Shown: positions 50,256-59,636 of the stretch, piece by piece
Position numbering within the stretch: the stretch's first letter is position 1
Layout: each line of letters begins with the position of its first letter
NCBI RefSeq assembly: GCF_900109045.1
Contig: NZ_FNYL01000021.1
Span: 1 to 64,000 of the forward strand
Direction of reading: 5' to 3'
Length of the DNA stretch: 64,000 nt
Origin: Dyadobacter sp. SG02
GTDB taxonomy: Bacteria; Bacteroidota; Bacteroidia; Cytophagales; Spirosomataceae
The notes under the pieces: model-generated
What the model was told of the DNA's origin: nothing
Database searches by the model: none
What the model saw: the letters and a program-made list of their open reading frames with translations, nothing else
Made by a program: the position numbers and the translations under genes

Positions 50256-51290
50256 CTAATTGTCTGACTCCGCTCGTACATTCAGAAGTCGCTGCAACCA
50301 GCTTTGCGGTTCGGCGGCTTCTGTATTCGGCTCCGTTTCATCGACACCGGAATTTATTAATGTGGCCAAATCCGGCTGCCCGGCATTAACCCAGGACGTG
50401 TACCAAATATCACCCACCATTTGCACGGAAGCGCGCATTCTCTTCTCAACCTGCCCTGCAAGCATATGGTGATATTTCTCCGAAAATTCACGCGAATGCA
50501 TGCGGGTAAGGACATTGTTCCGAAGCTCGAAACTGTACTTCTTATCGGCTTTGAAGATTTCTGTCAATTGCTGCTCAAATAACAGCACCGAATCCATGGC
50601 CGCATGCGAGTCTTCGACGACTTTCCAAATGTCCCTCGCAATATCCTTTCGGTAAACCGCAGGCCCGAGCCACATATCGTAATCCTCCGCAAACAGCTCA
50701 GGCAACCGTGATTCCCAGAAACCGTGAATACCATCCTGACCGGTAAGCTGCCCGTTGTAGTTTCGCGTGGTGTGTAGCGGCACGTGCGCGTCGGCGATAT
50801 AATGCCCGAGGTCCACCGAAATGCGCAGAATCCGGGAGGTATTCTTCTCCCTGAATGCGGCTGTGAGTTGTGAAGCGGCTATCTGAACATGCCAGGGTAC
50901 GATACCGTGTTTACGGAGGCTATCCTCCCCTATTTTCTGCACGGCAGCCTGCCAGTATTTTGGAAGTACTGCAAATGCACTGTCGCCGTATACATCCAGA
51001 TCGATGAAATGACGCTCCGCTTCACCTACCACCGCGTACCGGCGTTTGTCGGGATTCACCGCATTCTCCGACAGGTAATCCGTGTACTTTTTGTAGAAAA
51101 CCTGCATTTCAACCGGCAGCCGAAAAACCGCCAAACGGTTGATCCGCTTGTGCGCCCAGAAGCCCCAATGGCATTTAGCACCGCATTCCAGCGTCAAAAA
51201 CAGGACAAGCAGGCTGAAATTCAGCACATTTTTAAAAATAAATCGGTTTTTTTCAGATTTTTTTCGCCTTGAAATAGCAAATGGTCCCAT
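50256..51290 (-). CDS. Zinc-dependent phospholipase C / S1-P1 nuclease fold protein
   Basis: The 344-residue product has a long basic N-terminus and a signal peptide, followed by HWGFWAHKRINRLAVF; in this fold the N-terminal Trp and next His bind zinc. Further ligands fit HFIDLD, SVDLGHYIADAHVPLHTT (near 185) and HGFWE. It should be secreted. Whether it acts on phospholipids or nucleic acids cannot be told. It is a single gene, minus strand, with a small inverted repeat just upstream. Confidence 0.82.
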   Translation of the reverse strand: MGPFAISRRKKSEKNRFIFKNVLNFSLLVLFLTLECGAKCHWGFWAHKRINRLAVFRLPVEMQVFYKKYTDYLSENAVNPDKRRYAVVGEAERHFIDLDVYGDSAFAVLPKYWQAAVQKIGEDSLRKHGIVPWHVQIAASQLTAAFREKNTSRILRISVDLGHYIADAHVPLHTTRNYNGQLTGQDGIHGFWESRLPELFAEDYDMWLGPAVYRKDIARDIWKVVEDSHAAMDSVLLFEQQLTEIFKADKKYSFELRNNVLTRMHSREFSEKYHHMLAGQVEKRMRASVQMVGDIWYTSWVNAGQPDLATLINSGVDETEPNTEAAEPQSWLQRLLNVRAESDN

Positions 51291-51634
51291 ACAATCTTTG
51301 GAAGGTGTTTTTATGACTTTTACACCTGTTGAGACGTCATTTGCAAAAAAAGGTAACAGAAATGCACTTTTTTGAAACTTGTTTTTTCCAAACGGTAAAC
51401 TTTTATCTCCGAAGGCACCGATAGTTACCTGATTGACAGGGCTATTAGAAAATTTTACAAAAAATTAGTCTCAGAATAATATTTTGGAAAGTAGATCTTC
51501 GGGGGATGTTTCTTTTCTTAATTATTAAATTTTCAAAATTATTTATATTTAATATCCAAATAATACAATAATCGATTTAAGTTTTACCTTTGTAGCAAGA
51601 GAAATAGACAATTGCATTTATTGAATTTGCTACA
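51291..51634. other. AT-rich intergenic region, phospholipase-like / Dabb genes
   Basis: This 344-base gap between divergent genes holds no open frame I trust. An inverted repeat AGGTGT/ACACCT (51303-51327) lies 13 bases from the minus-strand start codon, and a -7 element at 51585-51592 serves the plus strand. The middle is AT-rich without other clear structure. Confidence 0.6.
51585..51592 (+). promoter_or_regulatory. Candidate -7 element for the Dabb gene
   Basis: TACCTTTG matches TAnnTTTG, 42 bases before the ATG at 51635. No TTTG partner is seen at the expected distance. Confidence 0.45.
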
Positions 51635-52039
51635 ATGAGAACTAGAAATAAAACATTAGGATATTTAGTCCCTATTTTCGCGCTTTGCGTATTCATGCTG
51701 GTCATTTACGGAGCTTATGTGCCACACAAGCCCGCCGAAATCCAGCGAGTGGTTTGTATCAAGTTCAAACCGGGTACTACTACACAGGAAGTTGAAAAAC
51801 ACCTGCGCGATTTTGCGACCATGAAGAAAGCAGTAAAAGATGTCGTAGCCTACTCGGCGGGACATGTGCAGAAGTCGGATAACAACGGTGAGCAATTTGA
51901 TGTGATCCACTACCTGACTTTCCGCACCAACGAAGCTGCCCGGGAATACTCATTGAATGCCGACAGAGTTGCATTCGTGAAGGCCAACGAAGGCCACTGG
52001 GACAAAGTGTTGGAGATGAATTCCAACATCGAGAAGTAA
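51635..52039 (+). CDS. Membrane-anchored Dabb (stress-responsive alpha/beta barrel) protein
   Basis: The 134-residue protein has one N-terminal membrane segment or uncleaved signal (LVPIFALCVFMLVIYGAYV) and a Dabb domain (about 35-130): RVVCIKFKPGTTTQEVEKHL, YSAGHVQKSDNN and a C-terminal HWDKVLE. Dabb proteins are dimeric ferredoxin-like folds with unclear function. Single gene, terminated by a hairpin shared with ung. Confidence 0.82.
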   Translation: MRTRNKTLGYLVPIFALCVFMLVIYGAYVPHKPAEIQRVVCIKFKPGTTTQEVEKHLRDFATMKKAVKDVVAYSAGHVQKSDNNGEQFDVIHYLTFRTNEAAREYSLNADRVAFVKANEGHWDKVLEMNSNIEK

Positions 52040-52068
52040 TTAATAATAGTAATAGGAGTGAAAATCTT

Positions 52069-52099
52069 AAAGAGAGCCGGGCATCCCGGCTCTCTTTTT
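52069..52099. terminator. Bidirectional terminator, Dabb / ung genes
   Basis: AGAGAGCCGGG (52071-52081) pairs perfectly with CCCGGCTCTCT (52085-52095) around a 3-base loop, followed by TTTTTATTT. Confidence 0.92.
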
Positions 52100-52109
52100 A
52101 TTTGCACAA

Positions 52110-52775
52110 CTACCAGTTGATCGGTTCGAGACCTTTGCTTTCCAGGTATTGGTTGGCCTTGCTGAAATGCTTCGTTCCAAACCAGCCGCCACCATTAGCC
52201 GACATCGGCGAGGGGTGCTTCGCTTTCAACACATAATGCTTTGCTGCGTCGATCACCGCGCCTTTCTCCTGCGCGTACCTGCCCCAGAGCATGAACACGA
52301 TATTGCTTTTCTCATCGGACACGCATTTGATGACCGCGTCGGTAAACTGCTCCCATCCTTTTCCCTGGTGCGAGCCCGCCGAGGCTGCCTGCACCGTCAA
52401 TGTAGCATTCAAAAGCAGTACGCCCTGCTTGGCCCAGCGTTCGAGGTTGCCGCTTTCCGGGAATGGCTTTCCCAGGTCCTGCTGGATTTCCTTGAAAATG
52501 TTGAGCAGCGAAGGCGGCATCCGCACGCCGTCGTTGACCGAGAAGCAGAGGCCATTGGCCTGTCCCAACCCGTGATAGGGATCCTGCCCGAGAATCACTA
52601 CTTTGCATTCGTCGAAGCTGCAATAGTTAAATGCGTTGAATATCTGCCTGGCAGGTGGAAATATTTGTTTGGTCTGATATTCCTCCCTGACAAAAGCCGT
52701 GAGCGAGGCGAAATAGGGCTTATCAAACTCGGGGGCGAGTCGCTCTTTCCACGACTGCTCAATTTTTACATCCAT
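52110..52775 (-). CDS. ung: Uracil-DNA glycosylase
   Basis: The 221-residue protein has the family 1 motifs VVILGQDPYHGLGQANG with the catalytic Asp (near 65), LLLNATLTV, and HPSPMSANGGGWFG with the catalytic His (near 188). It removes uracil from DNA in base excision repair. Length is normal. Divergent from apaG. Confidence 0.96.
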   Translation of the reverse strand: MDVKIEQSWKERLAPEFDKPYFASLTAFVREEYQTKQIFPPARQIFNAFNYCSFDECKVVILGQDPYHGLGQANGLCFSVNDGVRMPPSLLNIFKEIQQDLGKPFPESGNLERWAKQGVLLLNATLTVQAASAGSHQGKGWEQFTDAVIKCVSDEKSNIVFMLWGRYAQEKGAVIDAAKHYVLKAKHPSPMSANGGGWFGTKHFSKANQYLESKGLEPINW

Positions 52776-52817
52776 GCGGTTGAATTTATTTTGGAATCCA
52801 AATTATGTGTTTTTTGA

Positions 52818-52850
52818 TTTGGTTTTATCAGCAATTGATTACTATTTTCG
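52818..52850 (+). promoter_or_regulatory. Predicted promoter of apaG
   Basis: TTTG (52818-52821), a 21-base spacer and TATTTTCG (52843-52850) match the Bacteroidota consensus with one mismatch. Confidence 0.55.
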
Positions 52851-52925
52851 TTAAAAGTGCGTTGCAAAGCGGTATATTTGCCGTTACTCCGAGAGTCCCA
52901 ATACTTTTCAACACCCTCGATCTAT

Positions 52926-53312
52926 ATGGTTTCCAAAGTTACAGATGGTGTCAAAGTCACCGTTTTGACGGAATATCAGCCCGATTACTCCAATCCGGGC
53001 CAGGATCATTTTGTGTTCACGTACAAGATTCTGATCGAGAACCATAGTGAACACACCGTCAAGCTGTTGAGAAGGCATTGGCTGATCTACGACGCCAACG
53101 GAACGGTTCGTGAAGTAGAAGGTGCGGGCATTGTGGGGCTGCAACCCGTGCTGGAACCGGGCGATGTGCACGACTATGTATCGGGATGCAACCTGCGGAC
53201 GGACATGGGCAAAATGGCCGGCACCTACCTGATGGAACGCGTGCTCGACGGCCGCCAGTTCCGCGTCGTGATCCCCGCATTTTCGCTGGTAGCACCTTAC
53301 CGCCTCAATTAA
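52926..53312 (+). CDS. apaG: ApaG family protein
   Basis: The 128-residue protein is a single ApaG fibronectin-III-like domain: VKVTVLTEYQPDYSNPGQDH, RRHWLIYDANGTVREVEG, GIVGLQPVLEPGD and the end FSLVAPYRLN. In enterobacteria apaG affects Co2+ resistance and Mg2+ efflux; the biochemical role is unclear. The ATG at 52926 was chosen since MVSKVTDGVKV is the family start, against a longer frame from 52857. Confidence 0.93.
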   Translation: MVSKVTDGVKVTVLTEYQPDYSNPGQDHFVFTYKILIENHSEHTVKLLRRHWLIYDANGTVREVEGAGIVGLQPVLEPGDVHDYVSGCNLRTDMGKMAGTYLMERVLDGRQFRVVIPAFSLVAPYRLN

Positions 53313-53347
53313 ATCGTCGGCTAACCCGATTTTAAAATTCCATTGCA

Positions 53348-54124
53348 TTGATTGCTGCTTATATAAAGTACCTTTTGCGCTCCGGAAACGAGCACTCCAT
53401 CCATTCCCCATTTCTGTTCGAGCTCTACAATAACGTGATTGCGGTCCGGAAGGATGATAATCCCGCGTACGAGCCTATCCGCGCATTGCGCAAGGAACTG
53501 CTCCGCTCCGACGAGCAAATCGAAATCGTCGACCTGGGCGCTGGTTCGCGGGTGAACAAATCCAACCTGCGGCAGCTCAAAACAATCGCAAAAAACGCAG
53601 AAAAACCCGCCAAATTCGGGCGGCTTTTTTACCGGCTCATCAAGCGTTTTCAACCGGCGACCGTTCTCGAACTCGGCACCTCGCTCGGGCTGACTACCTT
53701 ATATATGTCGAAAGCGAAGCCCGACGCGCAGTTGATCACATTCGAAGGCTGCCCCCAGACGGCAGATAAGGCGCAGCAGCATTTCAGCCGCCAGGGCGCG
53801 GATAATGTCGAAATCGTGCTTGGTAATATCGACGAAACACTTCCCAAGCGCCTCAAAACGCTCGATCGCCCGATCGACTTCGCCTATTTTGACGCCAACC
53901 ATCGCTACGAACCCACCGTTCGCTACTTTGAACAATGCCTTTCGCATGCCCGAAACGGCTCGCTGTTCATTTTTGACGACATATACTGGTCGGAGGAAAT
54001 GACGAAGGCCTGGGAATATATCAAAGCGCACCCGCAGGTAACGGTAACGGTCGACCTGTTCTGGATCGGCCTGGTATTCTTCCGCGACGAGCAGGTAAAA
54101 GAAGATTTTACGCTCCGCTTTTGA
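53348..54124 (+). CDS. Class I SAM-dependent (O-)methyltransferase
   Basis: The 258-residue protein starts at a TTG codon (53348); no ATG or GTG lies between the upstream stop and the conserved N-terminal EHSIHSPFLFEL. The Rossmann core has motif I VLELGTSLGLTTLYMS (near 101), a strand-2 acidic residue (ITFEGCP) and DFAYFDANHRYEPT, which fits the methyltransferase 24/O-MT group. Substrate unknown. It follows apaG by 35 bases and may be cotranscribed. Confidence 0.82.
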   Translation: MIAAYIKYLLRSGNEHSIHSPFLFELYNNVIAVRKDDNPAYEPIRALRKELLRSDEQIEIVDLGAGSRVNKSNLRQLKTIAKNAEKPAKFGRLFYRLIKRFQPATVLELGTSLGLTTLYMSKAKPDAQLITFEGCPQTADKAQQHFSRQGADNVEIVLGNIDETLPKRLKTLDRPIDFAYFDANHRYEPTVRYFEQCLSHARNGSLFIFDDIYWSEEMTKAWEYIKAHPQVTVTVDLFWIGLVFFRDEQVKEDFTLRF

Positions 54125-54193
54125 TATTGTACCGTTAAGTATACCGTCGGTTCCGCTAAATAATTGTGTAAGTTTTGCGACGCAGCGATCATG

Positions 54194-54213
54194 GTAAAGT
54201 TTGTTAACTTTAC
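54194..54213. promoter_or_regulatory. Perfect 8-bp inverted repeat upstream of the DUF2157 gene
   Basis: GTAAAGTT (54194-54201) and AACTTTAC (54206-54213) are exact complements around TGTT, 20 bases before the start codon at 54234. Size and position suit an operator for a dimeric regulator, but it could be chance. Confidence 0.4.
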
Positions 54214-54233
54214 TTTCCCTCGTCTCAACTTCC

Positions 54234-55229
54234 ATGACACCAAAATCTATCCTTAATTCCCTGACAAGCAAGGGAATCATTTCCGATCAGCAGGCCGATA
54301 CGATCGTTTCGTTTGAAAGGGAAAAGGCCTTTTCCATTCATTGGGAACTGCGCGCTGTCCTTTACCTGGGCATCCTGTTTTTCAGCTCCGGCGCCGGGAT
54401 ACTCATATACGAGAATATCGACACCATCGGCCACCAGGTGATCATCGCGGTGATCGCGCTCATTACTGCGGGTTGTTTTTACTACGCTTATAAAAACAGC
54501 CTCCCCTACTCACACGAAGAAATCGACAATCCGAACAAGCTCGCCGACTACGTGCTGCTGCTGGGTTGCTCGACGTTTCTGGGGCTTGAAGGCTACCTGC
54601 AATATCAGTACAACCTTTTCGGCACGCGCTACGGGTTGGCTGTCATCATTCCCACGATCATTTTCTTCCTTTGCGCCTACCGTTTCGACCACCGCGGCGC
54701 GCTGTCTATGGGCATTACCGGTCTGGCCTCGTGGCTCGGGCTCACCATCGCACCATTATCCGTATTAGCCGACAATGACTTTTCCGATGGCAAGCTGATC
54801 ATTCCCGCCATTGGACTGGGCTGCGTGCTCACGGCGGTGGGATGGATCTCGGAAGAACAGAACGTCAAAAAGCATTTCGCATTCACATACATGCTCATGG
54901 GCGGAAACCTGGCGTGCATTGCGGCGCAGATCGGGCTGTTCAGCCATAGTCCCAAAGTCCTTTATTTTTTCATCGGGCTGGGGCTTTGCTACTTCTTCGT
55001 CCGACGCGCACGGAAGGCGCAATCATTGGTATTCCTGCTGATGGGCACGGTTTACGGCTATTGCATTATCACTTACACCATTTTCACCAGTCTCGGAATC
55101 GATGCGGCACTGGGGCTCGGGATTTTCTATTTCCTTTTTTCGAGTGTCGGGGTGATTTACTTCCTGTTGAACTTTAAAAAATTTCTGGGTATCAAACCTT
55201 CGGGACCAAAAGATGAAAAAGGCATATAA
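54234..55229 (+). CDS. DUF2157 polytopic membrane protein
   Basis: The 331-residue protein has a short soluble N-terminus (MTPKSILNSLTSKGIISDQQ) as in DUF2157 and about nine membrane helices (from LRAVLYLGILFFSSGAGILI to LGIFYFLFSSVGVIYFLLNF). Function is unknown. It overlaps the next membrane protein gene by 17 bases, which points to coupled translation. The start at 54234 was preferred over 54201 because it matches the soluble family N-terminus. Confidence 0.78.
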   Translation: MTPKSILNSLTSKGIISDQQADTIVSFEREKAFSIHWELRAVLYLGILFFSSGAGILIYENIDTIGHQVIIAVIALITAGCFYYAYKNSLPYSHEEIDNPNKLADYVLLLGCSTFLGLEGYLQYQYNLFGTRYGLAVIIPTIIFFLCAYRFDHRGALSMGITGLASWLGLTIAPLSVLADNDFSDGKLIIPAIGLGCVLTAVGWISEEQNVKKHFAFTYMLMGGNLACIAAQIGLFSHSPKVLYFFIGLGLCYFFVRRARKAQSLVFLLMGTVYGYCIITYTIFTSLGIDAALGLGIFYFLFSSVGVIYFLLNFKKFLGIKPSGPKDEKGI

Positions 55230-56355
55230 CCAAACCTGGGTCGAAAATCTCCACCTGCAACGTCAGGCGGCCGAATGGAAGTACCGCAACCTGCTTACCG
55301 AAGAGCAGGAAACACAGGTGAAAGAACTGTTCCCGGAAAAATTTTATCGTCCGGGGATATTTGTCAAGATCGGACTGTTTTGCTTTGCCGTCGTGGCCAC
55401 TTCGTTTTTTGTTGGTTTCCTGTCGTTGTTTTTGCTTGATGCAAGTTCTGAAATCGGCTTTTCGACATTGAGTCTCATTTGCTGCGCCTGTTTCTTCTTT
55501 GTTCTGGAGTATTTAATTAAAACCAAAAACCTTTTCCATTCCGGTGTCGATAACGCATTGCTGTATGCCGGGGTAACAGCGGCAATGGTACCGGTATTCC
55601 TGCTTTTCCAGCACGCGCCGGTTTGGGCATATTGCCTCATCGCACTTGCGGTCATCGTCCCGGCCACACTGCGTTACGCCGACCTCCTTGGCCCGATCGC
55701 GATTTTCGGATTGATATTCACGATCATGGCCGAATGGATGATGAAATTCCCGCTCGGTAAAGCCCTGCTACCGTTCGCCGTTATGATGCTGTCGGCGTTG
55801 ATTTATATTTTGGCCAGAAAAAACAAGGACATTTACTACCACGAATGCCGCCAGATTCTGGAAGTGCTTTCACTGGTAACTTTTTATCTCGGAGGAAATT
55901 ACCTGGTAGTGAGGGAATTGAATGCATTAATCAGCGATCTGAATGTGTCAGTTGCACCACAAATTGCTTTCGCGCCACTCTTTTACTTTTTCACATTCAT
56001 TATACCTGCCGCCTATGTATTCTTCGGATTGAAAAGGGCAGATCGTATCCTGTTCATTATCGGGTTGATAGCCTTTGCATTCTCCGTCTATACTTACAAG
56101 CACTATTTCTCGACATTGACCGCCTCGCAGGGGCTCGTACTCGCGGGCGCGCTCATGATCGCGGCGGCGATAGCGCTGATCAAATATTTACATACACCCA
56201 AACACGGCATTTCAGACGAACAAAATCGCAAAAACAGCCTTGAAAACCTGCAAGCGGTCATTACTGCCCGGGAGCTTGGCGTTACACCGGCGGGCCCATC
56301 GCTCGAATTCGGCGGTGGTACATTCGGCGGCGGAGGTGCGGGAGAGACTTATTAA
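55213..56355 (+). CDS. Polytopic membrane protein with Gly-rich C-terminus
   Basis: The 380-residue protein has a soluble N-terminus (about 1-50, NLLTEEQETQVKELFPEKFY), about ten membrane helices (50-345) and a soluble tail ending GPSLEFGGGTFGGGGAGETY. I do not recognise the family with certainty; it resembles the DUF4401-like partners of DUF2157 proteins. The Gly-rich tail recalls those of TPM-domain proteins. It overlaps the DUF2157 gene and probably forms a complex with it at the inner membrane. Confidence 0.7.
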   Translation: MKKAYNQTWVENLHLQRQAAEWKYRNLLTEEQETQVKELFPEKFYRPGIFVKIGLFCFAVVATSFFVGFLSLFLLDASSEIGFSTLSLICCACFFFVLEYLIKTKNLFHSGVDNALLYAGVTAAMVPVFLLFQHAPVWAYCLIALAVIVPATLRYADLLGPIAIFGLIFTIMAEWMMKFPLGKALLPFAVMMLSALIYILARKNKDIYYHECRQILEVLSLVTFYLGGNYLVVRELNALISDLNVSVAPQIAFAPLFYFFTFIIPAAYVFFGLKRADRILFIIGLIAFAFSVYTYKHYFSTLTASQGLVLAGALMIAAAIALIKYLHTPKHGISDEQNRKNSLENLQAVITARELGVTPAGPSLEFGGGTFGGGGAGETY

Positions 56356-56412
56356 TTGGACAAAAATTTAGAACTTGCAGCGGTTACATTACCATTTACC
56401 GAAACTTTAATC

Positions 56413-57402
56413 ATGAAAAAACTGCTTGCCTTTACGCTTCTAAACCTTTGTTGTTACCACGCTTTTGCACAATCCGCCAAAACATCCGGCGCGGCAAAGT
56501 CGGGCAATCCCGTGTTCCCCGGCTGGTATGCCGATCCCGAGGGCATTATCTTTAACAAAACATTCTGGATTTACCCTACCTTCTCGGCGCCGTACAACAA
56601 ACAGGTGCATATGGACGCATTTTCGTCCAAAGACCTCGTTACCTGGAACAAACATCCGAATATTATCGACACCTCCGCTGTCAAATGGGCAAAAAGGGCC
56701 ATGTGGGCACCCTCTATCATCGAAAAGGATAAGAAATATTACCTCTTTTTCGGCGCCAACGATATTCAGAACGATAATGAAAAAGGGGGCATCGGCGTGG
56801 CTGTGGCCGACCGTCCGGAAGGCCCTTTCAAGGATTACCTCGGCAAGCCGCTGATCGACAAGTTCCATAATGGCGCGCAGCCAATCGACCAGTTCGTTTT
56901 CAAAGACAAGGACGGCCAGTATTACCTGTTTTACGGTGGCTGGAAGCATTGCAATGTGGCGAAGCTGAAAAGCGATTTCACCGGTTTTATCCCTTTTGAA
57001 GATGGTAAAATATTCCGCGAGATCACCCCGGAAAACTATGTAGAAGGGCCGTTCATGTTTATCCGTAATGGCAAATACTATTTCATGTGGTCGGAAGGCG
57101 GCTGGACAGGGCCTAACTACTCGGTGGCCTATGCCATCGCCGATTCGCCTTTCGGGCCGTTCGAGCGCGTGGGAAAAATCCTGCAACAGGACCCGAACGT
57201 AGCGACGGGCGCAGGCCACCACTCGGTTATCCAGGTTCCGGGCAAGGATGAATGGTACATTGTATACCACCGCCGCCCGCTGACCGAAACCGACGGTAAC
57301 CACCGCGAAACCTGTATAGATGTAATGTCTTTCGACGAAAAGGGCATGATCAATCCCGTAAAAATCACACGGGAAGGCGTCAAACCTGTTCGTTTAAAAT
57401 AA
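56413..57402 (+). CDS. Secreted GH43 glycoside hydrolase
   Basis: The 329-residue protein has a signal peptide (KKLLAFTLLNLCCYHAFAQ) and a five-bladed propeller. The catalytic base is Asp41 in FPGWYADPEG, the pKa modulator Asp159 in QPIDQFVF, and the acid Glu211 in NYVEGPFMF. GH43 enzymes cleave arabinofuranosyl or xylosyl linkages in hemicellulose or pectin. There is no T9SS tail, so it should stay periplasmic. The start at 56413 directly precedes the signal peptide. The next gene, an esterase, starts 46 bases later. Confidence 0.92.
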   Translation: MKKLLAFTLLNLCCYHAFAQSAKTSGAAKSGNPVFPGWYADPEGIIFNKTFWIYPTFSAPYNKQVHMDAFSSKDLVTWNKHPNIIDTSAVKWAKRAMWAPSIIEKDKKYYLFFGANDIQNDNEKGGIGVAVADRPEGPFKDYLGKPLIDKFHNGAQPIDQFVFKDKDGQYYLFYGGWKHCNVAKLKSDFTGFIPFEDGKIFREITPENYVEGPFMFIRNGKYYFMWSEGGWTGPNYSVAYAIADSPFGPFERVGKILQQDPNVATGAGHHSVIQVPGKDEWYIVYHRRPLTETDGNHRETCIDVMSFDEKGMINPVKITREGVKPVRLK

Positions 57403-57448
57403 ACAACTAAACCCTGTGCTGAAATCCCTCTACCAGGGCGGACTCTTC

Positions 57449-59458
57449 ATGAAAAGAGCCGCCAAATCCCTCTTGTTACTAATAATTTTAACGCTCCCGG
57501 CAGTTACTTACAGCGTTGCGCAGCGTTTCGATCCCGTCCTGTTCAGCAAATTGCCGCAGGATTACCAACTCTACCCGCGCGATCCTGCGAGCGAGGCGCG
57601 CGTACCGGTAACGGGCGTTGTGGAAGAGACGGATTGGAAATACGTTTCGGTACAGGTATTGCGCAACGGCCAGCCCTTCCAGTACCGCAGGGCAGGCATT
57701 CAATACGGGGCTAATGCAAAAGGGACATTCAGCACAGACGCCACGATCAAAGCCGAGCGGGCCAATTACGACTTCAAAGTCTTCCTTTGTAAGGACGCCG
57801 ACTCCACGCTGCTCGTCACCCGCACCCGGGTGGTGAGTGGCGATGTGTACATTTTGTCGGGGCAATCCAATTCCACCGGCTTTTTCGGTGAGGGCGACAC
57901 CAGCATGTTTTGCCGGACGTTTGGAAAGATTACCGGCAACCTCAACACCTTGCCGTATGACCCGGCAGACACACTTTGGGCGCTGTCGAACATGCATTCC
58001 TATAACAATGGCGTCGGTACGATGGGATTTGAAATCCAGAAACGCCTGATGGAGCAGTCGGGCATCCCAAACTGCCTCATTAATGCGGGTTACCATTGGT
58101 CGGCGGCCTATTCGCATTCGCTGCGAACGGAAAGCAACCCGACAGATTTCAATAATGGCTACGGCAGAATGCTCTACCGGGCACGCAAAGCGGGTGTGGC
58201 CGACGCGGTGAAGGCCTATATTTTCAGACAGGGTGAAAGCGAGGCGTACGGCGAGGGTGGCAATTGGGAAGGATTTTTCGATGTTTTATACAAAAACCTG
58301 AAAATGGATTTTCCCGGCCTGCAAAAGCTCTACGTTTTCCAGATCGATATCATTTACCACGTTGCGCTCATAGGTACGCTCATACGTGACTACCAGCGGC
58401 GCTTGCCCACTATTTACCCCGACATTACCAGCATTGCGACCGTCGGTACTACCGGTTTCGATGGTCTGCATTACAACCGCGACGGTAACAAGCAAAGCGG
58501 CTCCGAGCTTTCGCGCCTGATGCTAAGAGACTTCTATGCCTCTGCCGATACCGCCAATATCGCTTCGCCGAACCTGAAAAAGGCATTTTACAATTCCTCA
58601 GAAAAGAAAAGCCTGACGCTCGTATTCGACGAAGGCCAGGAATTGAAATACCCCGAACCCTACCAACACCCCCGTGGGCCGGTAATGGATTTGAAAGACT
58701 TCTTTTACTTCGGCCACCAGATCGGCGCGGTAGCATCCGGCAAAGCGGAAGGCAACCGCATTACCCTCGACCTGAAAACCCCGCAAAATGCCGCGACGCT
58801 CGATTACCTGCCGCCGTATGTCGAACAGGAAAACCCCTACTACCCTTTCACCGGCCCGTACATTACTAATGCAAGGGGAATGCGCGCATTCACTTTCTAC
58901 GATGTGCCGATTGCCGACGCGCTGCCTGGCACCTTGCTTACCGCTCAAAACAGCGAAAAGGGAAGTATCAGGCTTTCGTGGCAACCAGTTCCGGGCGCGA
59001 AAGGTTATGTGCTGGAACGCAAGTTCGGCGATGCCACAAGCTTCACACTGGTAGCACAGGTGGACGGAAGCATTTTCGAATGGCTGGATGAACCCGGCGA
59101 ATCCGCTGTTCCTATTATGTACAGAGTGGTAGCGACTAACGACGTCGCGGAATCGGCTACTCCCGCCTATGCGGAGGTGGCTCCTTCGCTGGTACTGGGT
59201 ACTGAAAAAGATCCCGACGCGGTTTTTGAAATATTTCCCAACCCGGCCCTGCGCGGGGAAGAGCTAACCATTCATTTTACAAGGCCGCAAACAGGCAATA
59301 TCAGTCTGATCGGTGTGAATGGCCACTTTTTATTAAACGAGAAAGTCTCCACCAAAGCGGGAAGCGGCTTCACACTCCCGAAGCAGATTTCAGGAATGCA
59401 TTTGATCCGGTTTGAATCAAATGGCCGGGCTTTCACTAAAAAACTATGGATCAGATAG
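57449..59458 (+). CDS. Secreted SGNH carbohydrate esterase with T9SS sorting domain
   Basis: The 669-residue protein has a signal peptide (KRAAKSLLLLIILTLPAVTY), an N-terminal beta domain (about 30-125), an SGNH/sialate O-acetylesterase-type domain with Ser140 in YILSGQSNS and the Asp338/His341 dyad in GFDGLHYN, a fibronectin-like region (about 500-590) and a type A T9SS domain (IFPNPALRGEELTIHF, ending FTKKLWIR). It probably removes acetyl groups from polysaccharide at the cell surface. It follows GH43 and the two likely act on the same substrate. Confidence 0.85.
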   Translation: MKRAAKSLLLLIILTLPAVTYSVAQRFDPVLFSKLPQDYQLYPRDPASEARVPVTGVVEETDWKYVSVQVLRNGQPFQYRRAGIQYGANAKGTFSTDATIKAERANYDFKVFLCKDADSTLLVTRTRVVSGDVYILSGQSNSTGFFGEGDTSMFCRTFGKITGNLNTLPYDPADTLWALSNMHSYNNGVGTMGFEIQKRLMEQSGIPNCLINAGYHWSAAYSHSLRTESNPTDFNNGYGRMLYRARKAGVADAVKAYIFRQGESEAYGEGGNWEGFFDVLYKNLKMDFPGLQKLYVFQIDIIYHVALIGTLIRDYQRRLPTIYPDITSIATVGTTGFDGLHYNRDGNKQSGSELSRLMLRDFYASADTANIASPNLKKAFYNSSEKKSLTLVFDEGQELKYPEPYQHPRGPVMDLKDFFYFGHQIGAVASGKAEGNRITLDLKTPQNAATLDYLPPYVEQENPYYPFTGPYITNARGMRAFTFYDVPIADALPGTLLTAQNSEKGSIRLSWQPVPGAKGYVLERKFGDATSFTLVAQVDGSIFEWLDEPGESAVPIMYRVVATNDVAESATPAYAEVAPSLVLGTEKDPDAVFEIFPNPALRGEELTIHFTRPQTGNISLIGVNGHFLLNEKVSTKAGSGFTLPKQISGMHLIRFESNGRAFTKKLWIR

Positions 59459-59636
59459 TTTGAACATATAATACCAAGCGTTTTTACCAACTGAATCCCT
59501 CTCAGGGCAACCACCTGCATATCCTCTTCGGGAATTCTTACAGCTATTTTTGACTTTAATGGATATTGGAATGATTTTTGCTACCGAGTAGCAACCACCG
59601 TTTCTCTATCCCGTCCTACATTAGCCCTGAAACGAT

